Below are positions 1 to 7,004 of a DNA stretch of 24,909 nucleotides, in pieces. The stretch lies in NCBI GenBank assembly GCA_023461115.1, contig JAEWOA010000066.1, positions 1 to 24,909 of the forward strand, read 5' to 3'. The translations under genes and the position numbers were made by a program. Positions within the stretch are counted from its first letter, which is position 1, and every line of letters begins with the position of its first letter. The stretch comes from Actinomycetes bacterium (GTDB lineage: Bacteria > Actinomycetota > Actinomycetes > Actinomycetales > Cellulomonadaceae). A model generated the notes under the pieces. That model saw only the letters and a list, made by a program, of their open reading frames with translations, made no database searches and was not told the origin of the DNA.

Positions 1-194
1 AGGCTGCCCCGCGCGACGAGCGGACGCGCCTCAGCGGCGCTGCGGCGGGCGAGCTCGCGGGCCTCATCCAGGACCTCACGGCGCAGATGCACGCCGCGGC
101 CGGCGAGCTGCAGTTCGAGCTCGCCGCCCGGCTGCGCGACGAGATCTCGGGCCTCAAGAAGGAGCTGCGCCAGATGCAGGCAGCGACGGCCTGA
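1..194 (+). CDS. uvrB: Excinuclease ABC subunit B, C-terminal end (partial)
   Basis: Only the last 63 codons are visible; the first complete codon is at base 3 and the stop is TGA at 192-194. The readable tail holds a typical UVR domain of about 35 residues (LIQDLTAQMHAAAGELQFEL, followed by AARLRDEISGLKKELRQM), the helical hairpin that in UvrB contacts the matching domain of UvrC. A poorly conserved Ala/Arg-rich linker precedes it, as is usual in UvrB. UvrB is the DNA-helicase-like damage-verification subunit of nucleotide excision repair and acts with UvrA and UvrC, both encoded further along the window. UvrC also has a UVR motif, but its domain is followed by an RNase H-like domain, whereas here the protein ends directly after UVR, so this is uvrB. 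Its promoter lies outside the window. Confidence 0.93.
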   Translation, partial: AAPRDERTRLSGAAAGELAGLIQDLTAQMHAAAGELQFELAARLRDEISGLKKELRQMQAATA

Positions 195-263
195 GGCAGG
201 CTGGCGCGTGCCCACACAGGCACGCGCCCTAGGACGACGCGACCGCCGACGAGCGGAGGAAGC

Positions 264-692
264 ATGGCGGCCAGGATCCAAGTCGTGTTCGACGCGGCGG
301 ACCCGCGCAGGCTCGGCCAGTTCTGGGCGGAGGCGCTCGGGTACGTGCAGGACCCGCCGCCGCCGGGGTTCGCCGACTGGGACGAGGCGCTCGACGCCTG
401 GGGTGTGCCACCGGAGGACCGGAACCGCGCGTACGCCCTCGTCGACCCGGACGGCCACGGCCCGCGGCTGTTCTTCCAGCGGGTGCCGGAGCCCAAGACG
501 GCCAAGAACCGCGTGCACCTCGACGTCAATGCGGCCGCCGGGACGGCGGACGGCGAGCGCAAGGCCGCGGTGCGCGCGCGTGCCGCGGAGCTGGAGGCGC
601 TCGGCGCCTCGGTGCTCTACGAGCGCGACGAGCTCGGCTCGTTCTGGGTGACGATGCGCGACCCGGAGGGCAACGAGTTCTGCGTGCAGTGA
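264..692 (+). CDS. VOC family (glyoxalase-like) protein, small
   Basis: A 142-residue protein with the vicinal-oxygen-chelate fold pattern: an N-terminal beta-alpha unit (IQVVFDAADPRRLGQFWAEALGY), a middle strand RVHLDVNAA and a C-terminal DPEGNEFCVQ that matches the closing strand of glyoxalase-like domains. The ATG is preceded by a strong Shine-Dalgarno, GGAGGA at 255-260. The sequence resembles the Glyoxalase_6-type single-domain actinobacterial proteins, whose substrates are unknown. It is downstream of uvrB on the same strand, but a 69-bp gap separates them, and terC downstream has its own promoter. I cannot assign a reaction; metal-dependent binding or conversion of a small molecule, or antibiotic sequestration, are all possible within the superfamily. 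Confidence 0.85.
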   Translation: MAARIQVVFDAADPRRLGQFWAEALGYVQDPPPPGFADWDEALDAWGVPPEDRNRAYALVDPDGHGPRLFFQRVPEPKTAKNRVHLDVNAAAGTADGERKAAVRARAAELEALGASVLYERDELGSFWVTMRDPEGNEFCVQ

Positions 693-714
693 GCCGGAAC
701 CGCGGGGCGTCGCC

Positions 715-720
715 TATGCT
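715..720 (+). promoter_or_regulatory. Putative -10 element for the riboswitch-terC transcript
   Basis: TATGCT fits the actinobacterial housekeeping -10 consensus TANNNT and lies 10 bases before the 5' edge of the manganese riboswitch, so transcription would start near 727 and the RNA would begin almost directly with the aptamer. No clear -35 is seen. Confidence 0.55.
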
Positions 721-730
721 GGCGCATGCT

Positions 731-870
731 GTGAAGGGGAGTACCCCACAAGCGGCCACGTCGTCATCACGGAGCCCGGCTGAGCCGGCCCCGGCGTGGT
801 CGGCCCGGACTCCGGGCGGGGGAGACCTTCGGTACTGACGCCGTACTGACGCCAAGCCCGTACCGGAGGA
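731..870 (+). promoter_or_regulatory. yybP-ykoY manganese riboswitch plus expression platform
   Basis: The two invariant signatures of this RNA family are present: GGGGAGTA at 737-744 and GGAGACC at 821-827. Outer stem P1 closes with GAAGG (733-737) pairing to CCTTC (826-830). A GC-rich internal arm lies between them, with CGTCATCACGG (762-772) as the likely docking loop. The aptamer is 731-830 and lies directly before a TerC-family gene, one of the best-known contexts for this Mn2+ sensor. In the platform (831-870), CGGTAC (830-835) can pair with GTACCG (860-865), next to the ribosome binding site GGAGGA (865-870), suggesting translational control. The platform also holds a perfect tandem repeat (GTACTGACGCC at 832-842 and 843-853). 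The aptamer assignment is from motif recognition; the switching scheme is inference. Confidence 0.85.
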
Positions 871-875
871 CGCTT

Positions 876-1898
876 GTGGACGTGTCTGGGATTGCCTGGG
901 GCCTCACCGCGCTGGTCGTGGTGGGCCTGATCCTCTTCGACTTCTTCGCGCACGTGCGCACGCCGCACGAGCCGACGTTCCGGGAGTCGGCGTGGTGGTC
1001 GGCCGGCTACATCGGGCTGGCCCTCCTGTTCGGCGTCGTCGTGGGCGTCGTGTGGGGCTGGGGCGTGGGCGGCGAGTACTTCGCGGGGTACGTGACCGAG
1101 AAGAGCCTGTCGGTCGACAACCTGTTCGTCTTCCTCATCATCATGACGAGGTTCGCGGTGCCGCGGATCTACCAGCAGAAGGTGCTGCTGGTGGGGGTCG
1201 TCATCGCGCTCGTGCTGCGCACGATCTTCATCCTGCTGGGCGCCGCGGCGATCGAGCAGTGGTCGTGGGTGTTCTACGTGTTCGGCGGGTTCCTGGTCTA
1301 CACGGCGGTCAAGCTCGCGCGCGGTGACCACGAAGACGGCCCTGTCGAGGACAAGGGCGACAGCCTGCTGGTGCGCTGGATGAAGCGGGTGCTGCCGACG
1401 ACGAACGAGTACCACGGCGACAGGCTGACGGTGAAGGTCGACGGTCGTCGCCTGCTGACGCCGATGCTGCTGGTCATGGCCGCGATCGGGTCCACGGACA
1501 TCCTCTTCGCGCTCGACTCGATCCCCGCGATCTACGGACTGACCTCCGAGCCGTACATCGTGTTCACCGCCAACGCGTTCGCGTTGCTCGGGCTGCGCCA
1601 GCTCTACTTCCTGATCGGTGGGCTGCTCGAGCGCCTCGTCTACCTGTCGCAGGGCCTGGCGGTCATCCTCGGCTTCATCGGCGTCAAGCTGGTGCTGCAC
1701 GCGTTGCACACCAACGAGCTGCCGTTCATCAACGGAGGCGAGCCGGTGGCTTGGGCGCCCGAGATCCCGATCTGGCTGTCTCTCACGGTGATCCTCGGCA
1801 CGCTCGCGGTCGCCACGATCGCGAGCCTGATCAAGACGCGTTCCGACGGCGCCGCGGCGCCGGCGCCGGACGCGGGCCGACCGACCACGCACGAGTAG
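876..1898 (+). CDS. TerC family integral membrane protein (probable Mn2+ exporter)
   Basis: A 340-residue polytopic membrane protein with several hydrophobic segments starting at about residue 7. Two TerC/Alx signature regions are clear: EKSLSVDNLFVF at about 75-86 and STDILFALDSIPAIYGL at about 205-221, with the conserved acidic residues (D81, D214) thought to line the metal path. The hydrophilic insert at about 148-187 separates the two halves. A Pro/Ala-rich tail ends the protein. The GTG start follows a strong GGAGGA (865-870). Homologues (MeeF/MeeY, Alx, TerC-type) are tied to manganese efflux and to metalation of exported enzymes, and the manganese riboswitch immediately upstream supports Mn2+ rather than tellurite as the relevant ion. 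No other tellurium-resistance gene lies nearby, so 'tellurium resistance' would be a misleading label. Confidence 0.93.
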   Translation: MDVSGIAWGLTALVVVGLILFDFFAHVRTPHEPTFRESAWWSAGYIGLALLFGVVVGVVWGWGVGGEYFAGYVTEKSLSVDNLFVFLIIMTRFAVPRIYQQKVLLVGVVIALVLRTIFILLGAAAIEQWSWVFYVFGGFLVYTAVKLARGDHEDGPVEDKGDSLLVRWMKRVLPTTNEYHGDRLTVKVDGRRLLTPMLLVMAAIGSTDILFALDSIPAIYGLTSEPYIVFTANAFALLGLRQLYFLIGGLLERLVYLSQGLAVILGFIGVKLVLHALHTNELPFINGGEPVAWAPEIPIWLSLTVILGTLAVATIASLIKTRSDGAAAPAPDAGRPTTHE

Positions 1899-1921
1899 GC
1901 CGCGCTGGCGTGGGCGGGGAG

Positions 1922-2206
1922 TCAGTCGGCCCAGGGCCCGAGGAGCACGTCCCACGCGCGGACGTCGGTCGCGCGCACCAGGCCCTCGCGCTGGAACGGG
2001 TCCAGCTCCAGCAGCTCGCCGAGCGCGGCCTCGTCGTCGGCCTGGAACACCAGCAGCGCGCCTGGCTCGCCGCCGACGAAGGGGCCGGAGCCGCGCAGGT
2101 GGCCCGAGTGGCCGAGCCCGGCCAGGTAGGCGCGGTGCTCCGGGCGGAAGGTGTCGCGCATGTCGGCGCGCTCGTCGTAGGTGTAACGCACGGCAAAGGT
2201 CGGCAT
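1922..2206 (-). CDS. YciI family protein
   Basis: A 94-residue protein with the YCII-related (dimeric ferredoxin-like barrel) pattern: an N-terminal strand PTFAVRYTY, a histidine in the next helix region (FRPEHRAYLAGL), SGHLRGSGPF, a strand GALLVFQADDEAAL and a C-terminal V.AWDVLLGPW. The ATG at 2206 is chosen because GCAGGA lies 7 bases upstream; an ATG 18 bases further up at 2224 has no ribosome binding site. It is convergent with terC (23-bp gap) and divergent from the aldo/keto reductase gene (38-bp gap). Family members include dehydrochlorinase-like enzymes and many of unknown role; no reaction can be assigned here. Confidence 0.85.
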   Translation of the reverse strand: MPTFAVRYTYDERADMRDTFRPEHRAYLAGLGHSGHLRGSGPFVGGEPGALLVFQADDEAALGELLELDPFQREGLVRATDVRAWDVLLGPWAD

Positions 2207-2244
2207 GGCGCGATCCTGCCGCATCCCGGTGGCAGAGTGGGCGG

Positions 2245-3069
2245 GTGACCACGGTCCCCGACATCCGGCTGCACGACGGCCACGCCCTCCCGTCGCTCGG
2301 GTTCGGCGTGTACAAGGTGGACGACGAGGCGGCGGTCCCCGCGGTCGCCGCGGCGCTGGACGCCGGGTACCGGCTCGTCGACACCGCGACCTTGTACGGC
2401 AACGAGCGCGGCGTCGGACGCGCGATCCGCGCGTCGGGGCTCGCGCGTGAGCAGGTGTTCGTCACCACCAAGCTGTGGAACGACGCGCACGGCGACGCGG
2501 CGGCCCGCGCCGCGTTCGAGGCGTCGACGCAGCGGCTCGGCCTCGGGGCGCCGGACCTCTACCTGATCCACTGGCCGTCGCCCGCGCGCGGGTTGTTCGT
2601 CGAGACGTGGCGCACGTTGCTGGCGCTGCGTGACGAGGGCCGCGTGCGGTCGGTCGGGGTCTCCAACTTCCAGCCTGACCACCTCGCGCGGATCGTCGAC
2701 GACTCGGGGCAGGCCCCCGTGCTCAACCAGGTCGAGCTGCACCCGTACCTGCAGCAGCGCGAGCTGCGCGCGTTCCACGCGGCGCACGGCATCGTCACAC
2801 AGGCATGGTCACCGCTGGGCCGCGGCGCCGTGCTGCGCGACCCCGTGCTCGCGGACATCGCCGCCGCGCACGGCGTGAGCCCGGCGCAGGTCGTCCTGCG
2901 CTGGCACCTGGACCTCGGCGTCGCCGTGATCCCGAAGTCGGTGACGCCCGCCCGCATCCGGGAGAACTTCGACGTGTTCGGCTTCGCGCTGTCCCAGGCC
3001 GACCACACGCGCATCGCCGGACTCGACCGTGGCGAGCGGACCGGCTCGCACCCCGACACCGTCAACTGA
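2245..3069 (+). CDS. Aldo/keto reductase
   Basis: A 274-residue NADPH-dependent oxidoreductase of the AKR superfamily. The catalytic tetrad is intact: D46 and Y51 in VDTATLYGNE, K76 in VFVTTKLW and H109 in LYLIHWPSP. The (beta/alpha)8 barrel pattern continues with VGVSNFQPDHL, NQVELHPYLQQ and the cofactor-binding IPKSVTPARIRENFDVF near the C-terminus, matching the 2,5-diketo-D-gluconate reductase-like AKR5 subgroup. Length is normal. Translation begins at GTG 2245; the upstream ribosome binding site is weak (GGCAGAG), so the transcript may have a very short leader in the 38-bp divergent region. It likely reduces small aldehydes or ketones in the cytoplasm; the substrate cannot be read from sequence. 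Confidence 0.93.
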   Translation: MTTVPDIRLHDGHALPSLGFGVYKVDDEAAVPAVAAALDAGYRLVDTATLYGNERGVGRAIRASGLAREQVFVTTKLWNDAHGDAAARAAFEASTQRLGLGAPDLYLIHWPSPARGLFVETWRTLLALRDEGRVRSVGVSNFQPDHLARIVDDSGQAPVLNQVELHPYLQQRELRAFHAAHGIVTQAWSPLGRGAVLRDPVLADIAAAHGVSPAQVVLRWHLDLGVAVIPKSVTPARIRENFDVFGFALSQADHTRIAGLDRGERTGSHPDTVN

Positions 3070-3116
3070 CCGCAAATGAGCAGGCGCGAGAGCCGCCGAG
3101 AGAGCCGGAGCCCACC

Positions 3117-4274
3117 ATGCCGCGCGTGTCGCGCACGATCCTGACCGACGACCTGCTGGCCCGCGTGCACGAGCGCGCCGCGGCCCACGACCGGGACAAC
3201 ACGTTCCCGCACGACGACCTCGCCGAGCTGGCGGCGGCCGGGTACCTCGCGGCGTTCGTGCCCGAGCGGCTCGGCGGGGCGGGGCTCACGCTCGAGGAGG
3301 TGGCGCGCGAGCAGGCTCGCCTGGCCGCGGCCGCCCCGGCGACCGCGTTGGCCGTGAACATGCACCTCGTCGTCACGGGCCTGGCGGCGCTGCTCGTCGC
3401 ACGCGGCGACGACTCGGTCGAGTTCATCCTGCGCGACGCGGCCGCGGGCGAGGTGTTCGCGTTCGGGAACTCCGAGGCGGGCAACGACCTGGTGATGTTC
3501 GGCTCGCGGACGCGGGCCGACCGCCAGGACGACGGCGGCTACCGCTTCACCGGGACCAAGATCTTCACGTCGTTGTCACCCGTGTGGACGCGCCTGGCGA
3601 CCTTCGGGCTCGACGACGCCGACCCTGACGACCCGCGGCTGGTGCACGCGATCGTCGGCCGCGACGGCGTCACGACGAAGGACGACTGGGACACGCTCGG
3701 CATGCGCGGGACGCAGTCCGCGACCACCCTGCTCGACGGCGCCTACGCGCCCGCCGGGCAGGTCTACCGCAGGCTGCCGCCGGGCCCGTCCGCGGACTCG
3801 TTCATCTTCGCGTTGTTCGCGGTGTTCGAGATCCTGCTCGGCGCGGTCTACACCGGCATCGGGCGCCGCGCCGTCGAGCTCGCGGTGGCGAACGCGCGTC
3901 GCCGCACGTCGATGAAGCACGACGGGCGCCCGTACGCGCAGGACCCCGACATCCGCTGGCGCATCGCCGACGCCGCGCTGCTCCAGGACGGCGCCGAGCT
4001 GCAGGTGTTCGCGCTCGCGCGCGACGTCGACGAGCAGGCCGAGCACGGCTCACGGTGGTTCGCGCAGCTCGTCGGGCTCAAGGTGCGCGCCACCGAGTCC
4101 GCGCGCCAGGTCGTCGAGCTCGCGTTGCGCGTGTCCGGGGGCGGGTCGTACTTCACCGGCAACGAGCTCGGGCGGCTCTACCGGGACGTGCTCGCGGGGA
4201 TCTTCCACCCGTCCGACGACGAGTCCGCGCACGCCACGGTGGCATCGTCGCTGCTGGGCCCGCCAGCGGACTGA
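3117..4274 (+). CDS. Acyl-CoA dehydrogenase-fold flavoprotein
   Basis: A 385-residue protein with the three-part ACAD fold: an N-terminal helical domain containing ELAAAGYLAAFVPERLGGAG, a central beta domain with YRFTGTKIFTS and LGMRGTQSA, and a C-terminal four-helix domain. The start is ATG 3117 with GGAG (3107-3110) ahead; earlier in-frame ATGs would read through the aldo/keto reductase gene in another frame. The region that normally carries the catalytic glutamate (YEGT-type) reads RDVLAGIFHPSDDESA instead, as in the DszC/acyl-CoA_dh_2-like branch that includes flavin-dependent monooxygenases. It could therefore be an oxygenase or oxidase rather than a classical beta-oxidation dehydrogenase. 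It lies 47 bp after the aldo/keto reductase on the same strand and may be co-transcribed with it. Confidence 0.88.
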   Translation: MPRVSRTILTDDLLARVHERAAAHDRDNTFPHDDLAELAAAGYLAAFVPERLGGAGLTLEEVAREQARLAAAAPATALAVNMHLVVTGLAALLVARGDDSVEFILRDAAAGEVFAFGNSEAGNDLVMFGSRTRADRQDDGGYRFTGTKIFTSLSPVWTRLATFGLDDADPDDPRLVHAIVGRDGVTTKDDWDTLGMRGTQSATTLLDGAYAPAGQVYRRLPPGPSADSFIFALFAVFEILLGAVYTGIGRRAVELAVANARRRTSMKHDGRPYAQDPDIRWRIADAALLQDGAELQVFALARDVDEQAEHGSRWFAQLVGLKVRATESARQVVELALRVSGGGSYFTGNELGRLYRDVLAGIFHPSDDESAHATVASSLLGPPAD

Positions 4275-4293
4275 CCGGACGAAGGACCAGCCG

Positions 4294-5094
4294 CTAGGCC
4301 TCGAACAGGCAGAACGGATGGCCCGCGGGGTCGATCATCACGCGGACGGCGTCCTGCGGCTGGAAGTCGGCGTACCGGGCTCCGGCCGCCACGGCGTGCT
4401 CCGCCGCGGCGGACATGTCGTCGACGTACAAGTCCAGGTGGGCCTGCATCTGGTTGTGCTCGGCCGTCGCGGGCCACACGGGCGGCCGGTACATCGGGTC
4501 GGAGCTGAACGCCAGCCCGCTGCCACCGCCGTGCGGCCGCAGCGTGACCCAGTCCGGCTCGTCGGCCACCAGGCGCCAGCCGAGCAGCCGCTGGTAGAAG
4601 CGAGCGAGCGCGCGGGCGTCGAGGCACTCGAGCACGGTGTTGAGCAACGCGACCCGGAAGCCGGCGCTGGGCTCGCGACGCGCATGCGGCGGCACGACGA
4701 CGGTGGTGCCGTCCGCGCGCTCGCGCACCATCCCGAGCGGTGTCGCGTGGTGCGGCTCGTACAGGCCGAGCGTGCCACCGCTGGGCAACGCGATCTCGGA
4801 CACCAGCCCGTAGCCGGCGTCCCGCGGCTCACCCAGCGCCGCGACGCCGTGCGCGGCGAGGTCCGCGAGCGTCGCCTCGAGGTCGTCGCACATCAGGTGG
4901 AGCGTGGTCCCCGCGCCACGCGCAGCGCTCGCGCCGGGATGCACGCCCAGCTCCGAGGGCGGCAGGGCGAAGATCAGCCAGCCGGCCCCGGATGGCTCGT
5001 CCTCCTGCCACGTCCAGCCGAACACGTCCCGCAGGAACGCACGGTCGGCGACGGCGTCGGAGCTGGGCAGCAGCACGTGCATCCCGGTGATCAT
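4294..5094 (-). CDS. VOC family protein with two glyoxalase-like domains
   Basis: A 266-residue protein made of two VOC modules. The first (about 1-115) begins GMHVLLPSSDAVADRAFLRDVFGW and ends GGTLGLYEPH. The second (about 145-266) begins VALLNTVLECLDARALARFY and ends VMIDPAGHPFCLFEA, with LDLYVDD between. The internal duplication and length are typical of two-domain glyoxalase/bleomycin-resistance/dioxygenase-type proteins of unknown substrate. Its ATG (5094-5092) overlaps the TGA of the GH15 gene by four bases (ATGA), so it is translationally coupled as the second gene of that operon. It converges on the acyl-CoA dehydrogenase-like gene with a 19-bp gap that holds no obvious terminator. 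Confidence 0.87.
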   Translation of the reverse strand: MITGMHVLLPSSDAVADRAFLRDVFGWTWQEDEPSGAGWLIFALPPSELGVHPGASAARGAGTTLHLMCDDLEATLADLAAHGVAALGEPRDAGYGLVSEIALPSGGTLGLYEPHHATPLGMVRERADGTTVVVPPHARREPSAGFRVALLNTVLECLDARALARFYQRLLGWRLVADEPDWVTLRPHGGGSGLAFSSDPMYRPPVWPATAEHNQMQAHLDLYVDDMSAAAEHAVAAGARYADFQPQDAVRVMIDPAGHPFCLFEA

Positions 5095-6938
5095 GGCGCA
5101 AGCCTGCGCTCGGCGAGCTCCGCGCGCTCGCAGGCCCGTTCATGGCTGTGCACCGCCCGCACCAGCGCCAGGTGGGACAGGGCCTGCGGCATGTTGCCCG
5201 CCATCCGCTCGCCGTGCGGGTCGTACTGCTCGGCGAGCAGGCCCACGTCGTTGGCGAGCGCCGTCAGGGCGTCGAGCGCGCGCGTGGCCTCGTCGACGTC
5301 GCCGAGCCGCGCGAGCGCGTCCGCGAGCCAGAAGGAGCATGCGACGAACGCGTGCTCGGCGCCCGGCACGCCGTCGTCGGTGCGTTCGGTGCGGTAGCGG
5401 CGCAGCAGGAAGGGCGCGATCTCGAGCTCCTCGCGGATCGCCTCGACCGTCGCGCGGACCCGAGGGTCGTCGGGCGGGAGGAACCCCACCTGGACCAACT
5501 GGAGCAGCGCGGCGTCGGTGTGCGCGGCGCCGTAGGCCTGGACGAACGACCCGCGCTCGTGCGACCACGCGTGCGCGAGGACGTCGGCATGGATCTCGTC
5601 GCGCGCGGCGCGCCAGCGTTCGAGGGGCCCGTCCAGTCCGTGGCGCTCGATCGCGCGGATCGCCCGGTCCACCGCGGCCCATGCCATGACCTTGGAGTGC
5701 GTGAAGTGCTGCGGGTCGCCGCGCACCTCCCAGATGCCGCGGTCCGGCTCGCGCCAGTGCGTCAGGAGGTCGTCCACCAGATGGCACTGGAGCGACCAGG
5801 ACGCGGCCGTGTCGGTGATGCCGGCCTCTCGCGCCAGGTCGAGTGCGCACATCACCTCGCCCAGCACGTCGTTCTGCACCTGCCCGACCGCCGCGTTCCC
5901 GATCCGCACGGGCCGCGAGCCCGCGTACCCCGGCAGGTGCGCCAGCTCCCGCTCGGGCAGGTCCCGCCCGCCGTCGACGCGATACATGATCTGCAGGTCC
6001 GCCGGGTCGCCGGCGACCGCGCGCAGCAGCCAGTCGCGCCACTCGCGCGCCTCGTCCTGGTAGCCCTGCTCGACGAGCGCCTCAAGCGTCATCGCGGCGT
6101 CGCGGAGCCAGCAGTACCGGTAGTCCCAGTTGCGCGCGCCGCCGAAGTCCTCGGGAAGCGACGTGGTGGGAGCCGCGACGATCCCACCGGTCTCGGAGTC
6201 GGTCAGCAGGCGCAGCACCAGCAGCGAGCGGACCACGAGGTCGCGGTAGGCGCCCTCGTACCGGCACGAGTGTGCCCAGATCGCCCAGCGGACGCGTGTG
6301 GCGTCCAGGCGGTCGTCGATCGTCAGGCGTTCGGGCAGCGCGCACCACGACGGAGTCCAGGTCAGCGACAGCTCGACAGTCTGGCCCGCGGTGAGCCGGA
6401 ACTCGTCGGCGTGGCGGCGGTTGCGGGCGCTGGGGAGCCGGTCGCCGCGCAGCAGGAGCGAGTCCGGGCCCGCGACCGCGCGGATGCACTTGTCGCCCGC
6501 GTCGTCGCGCACGCGGGACACCCACGGCTCGATCGCGCCGTACCCGAACCGCACGACCCATTCGTGCTGGACGTCGACGCGGCCCGCGGTGCACGTGACG
6601 CGCCGCAGCACGTCCGAGCGGCCGTCGCCGATCGGCATGGCGTCGGTGACCACCGCGGTGCCCGAGGTCGCGGTGTACGTCGTCTCGAGGACGAACGAGT
6701 CGTCGAGGTAGCGGCGCGTCACGGTATGCGCGCCCGGCACGGTGAGCAGCCAGCGGCCGTGGCGCTCGTCCCCGAGCAGACCCGCGAAGCACGCGGCATC
6801 GTCGAAGCCCGGCAGGCACAGCCAGTCGATCGAGCCGCGCCGGGACACGAGCGCGGCCGTGGCGCCGTCGCCCAGGACGGCGTACTCCGCGATTGCCTCC
6901 ACCTGGCTCAGCATCGCCTCGCTGCGCGCGCTCGGCAC
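5091..6938 (-). CDS. Glycoside hydrolase family 15 protein (glucoamylase/trehalase-like)
   Basis: A 615-residue protein with the bacterial GH15 arrangement: an N-terminal supersandwich domain opening AEYAVLGDGATAALVSRRGS, then an (alpha/alpha)6 barrel with FGGARNWDYRYCWLRDA near residue 268. E404 in GIWEVRG is the likely general acid and E570 in LLAEQYDPHGERMAGNMPQA the likely base. No signal peptide is visible, so it is cytoplasmic. Family members of this type hydrolyse alpha-linked glucans or, in mycobacteria and Streptomyces, trehalose; the substrate cannot be fixed here. Starts are GTG 6938 or ATG 6914; neither has a good ribosome binding site, and the conserved region begins only after ATG 6914. 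It is divergent from uvrA and couples to the downstream VOC gene by ATGA. Confidence 0.9.
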   Translation of the reverse strand: MPSARSEAMLSQVEAIAEYAVLGDGATAALVSRRGSIDWLCLPGFDDAACFAGLLGDERHGRWLLTVPGAHTVTRRYLDDSFVLETTYTATSGTAVVTDAMPIGDGRSDVLRRVTCTAGRVDVQHEWVVRFGYGAIEPWVSRVRDDAGDKCIRAVAGPDSLLLRGDRLPSARNRRHADEFRLTAGQTVELSLTWTPSWCALPERLTIDDRLDATRVRWAIWAHSCRYEGAYRDLVVRSLLVLRLLTDSETGGIVAAPTTSLPEDFGGARNWDYRYCWLRDAAMTLEALVEQGYQDEAREWRDWLLRAVAGDPADLQIMYRVDGGRDLPERELAHLPGYAGSRPVRIGNAAVGQVQNDVLGEVMCALDLAREAGITDTAASWSLQCHLVDDLLTHWREPDRGIWEVRGDPQHFTHSKVMAWAAVDRAIRAIERHGLDGPLERWRAARDEIHADVLAHAWSHERGSFVQAYGAAHTDAALLQLVQVGFLPPDDPRVRATVEAIREELEIAPFLLRRYRTERTDDGVPGAEHAFVACSFWLADALARLGDVDEATRALDALTALANDVGLLAEQYDPHGERMAGNMPQALSHLALVRAVHSHERACERAELAERRLAP

Positions 6939-6975
6939 GCCGAGAGGGCAGCGGATCGTCGTACGGGTGTTTGAA

Positions 6976-6997
6976 TGTCAGTGGCGGAACGTAGACT
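6976..6997 (+). promoter_or_regulatory. RecA-NDp/PafBC-type damage promoter of uvrA
   Basis: TGTCAGTG at 6976-6983, eight bases, then TAGACT at 6992-6997. This fits the mycobacterial RecA-independent DNA-damage promoter (TTGTCRGTG-N8-TANNNT, activated by PafBC) except that the first base is A. Seven bases separate the -10 from GTG 7005, so the mRNA is predicted to be leaderless, which supports this start. Confidence 0.8.
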
Positions 6998-7004
6998 GCA
7001 CCGC

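Noticed and set aside
1848..1867. Repeated GGCGCC palindrome at the 3' end of terC
   Set aside because: It encodes the Ala/Pro-rich tail and is readily explained by GC-rich low-complexity codons.
876..1898. Tellurium resistance determinant
   Set aside because: TerC family membership alone does not imply it; no other ter genes are nearby and the upstream manganese riboswitch points to Mn2+.
714..2471. A long minus-strand frame across the riboswitch, terC and the YciI gene
   Set aside because: It crosses three well-supported features and encodes Arg/Asp/His-rich sequence with no family resemblance.
5142..6974. A 610-codon open frame antisense to the GH15 gene
   Set aside because: Low-complexity Arg/Val/Ala composition opposite a well-conserved GH15 frame; open only because of high GC content.
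6965..7004. A LexA/SOS box upstream of uvrA
   Set aside because: No TCGAAC-N4-GTTCGA-like palindrome is present; the TTGAAT at 6971-6976 is isolated, and the region is better explained by the RecA-NDp motif.
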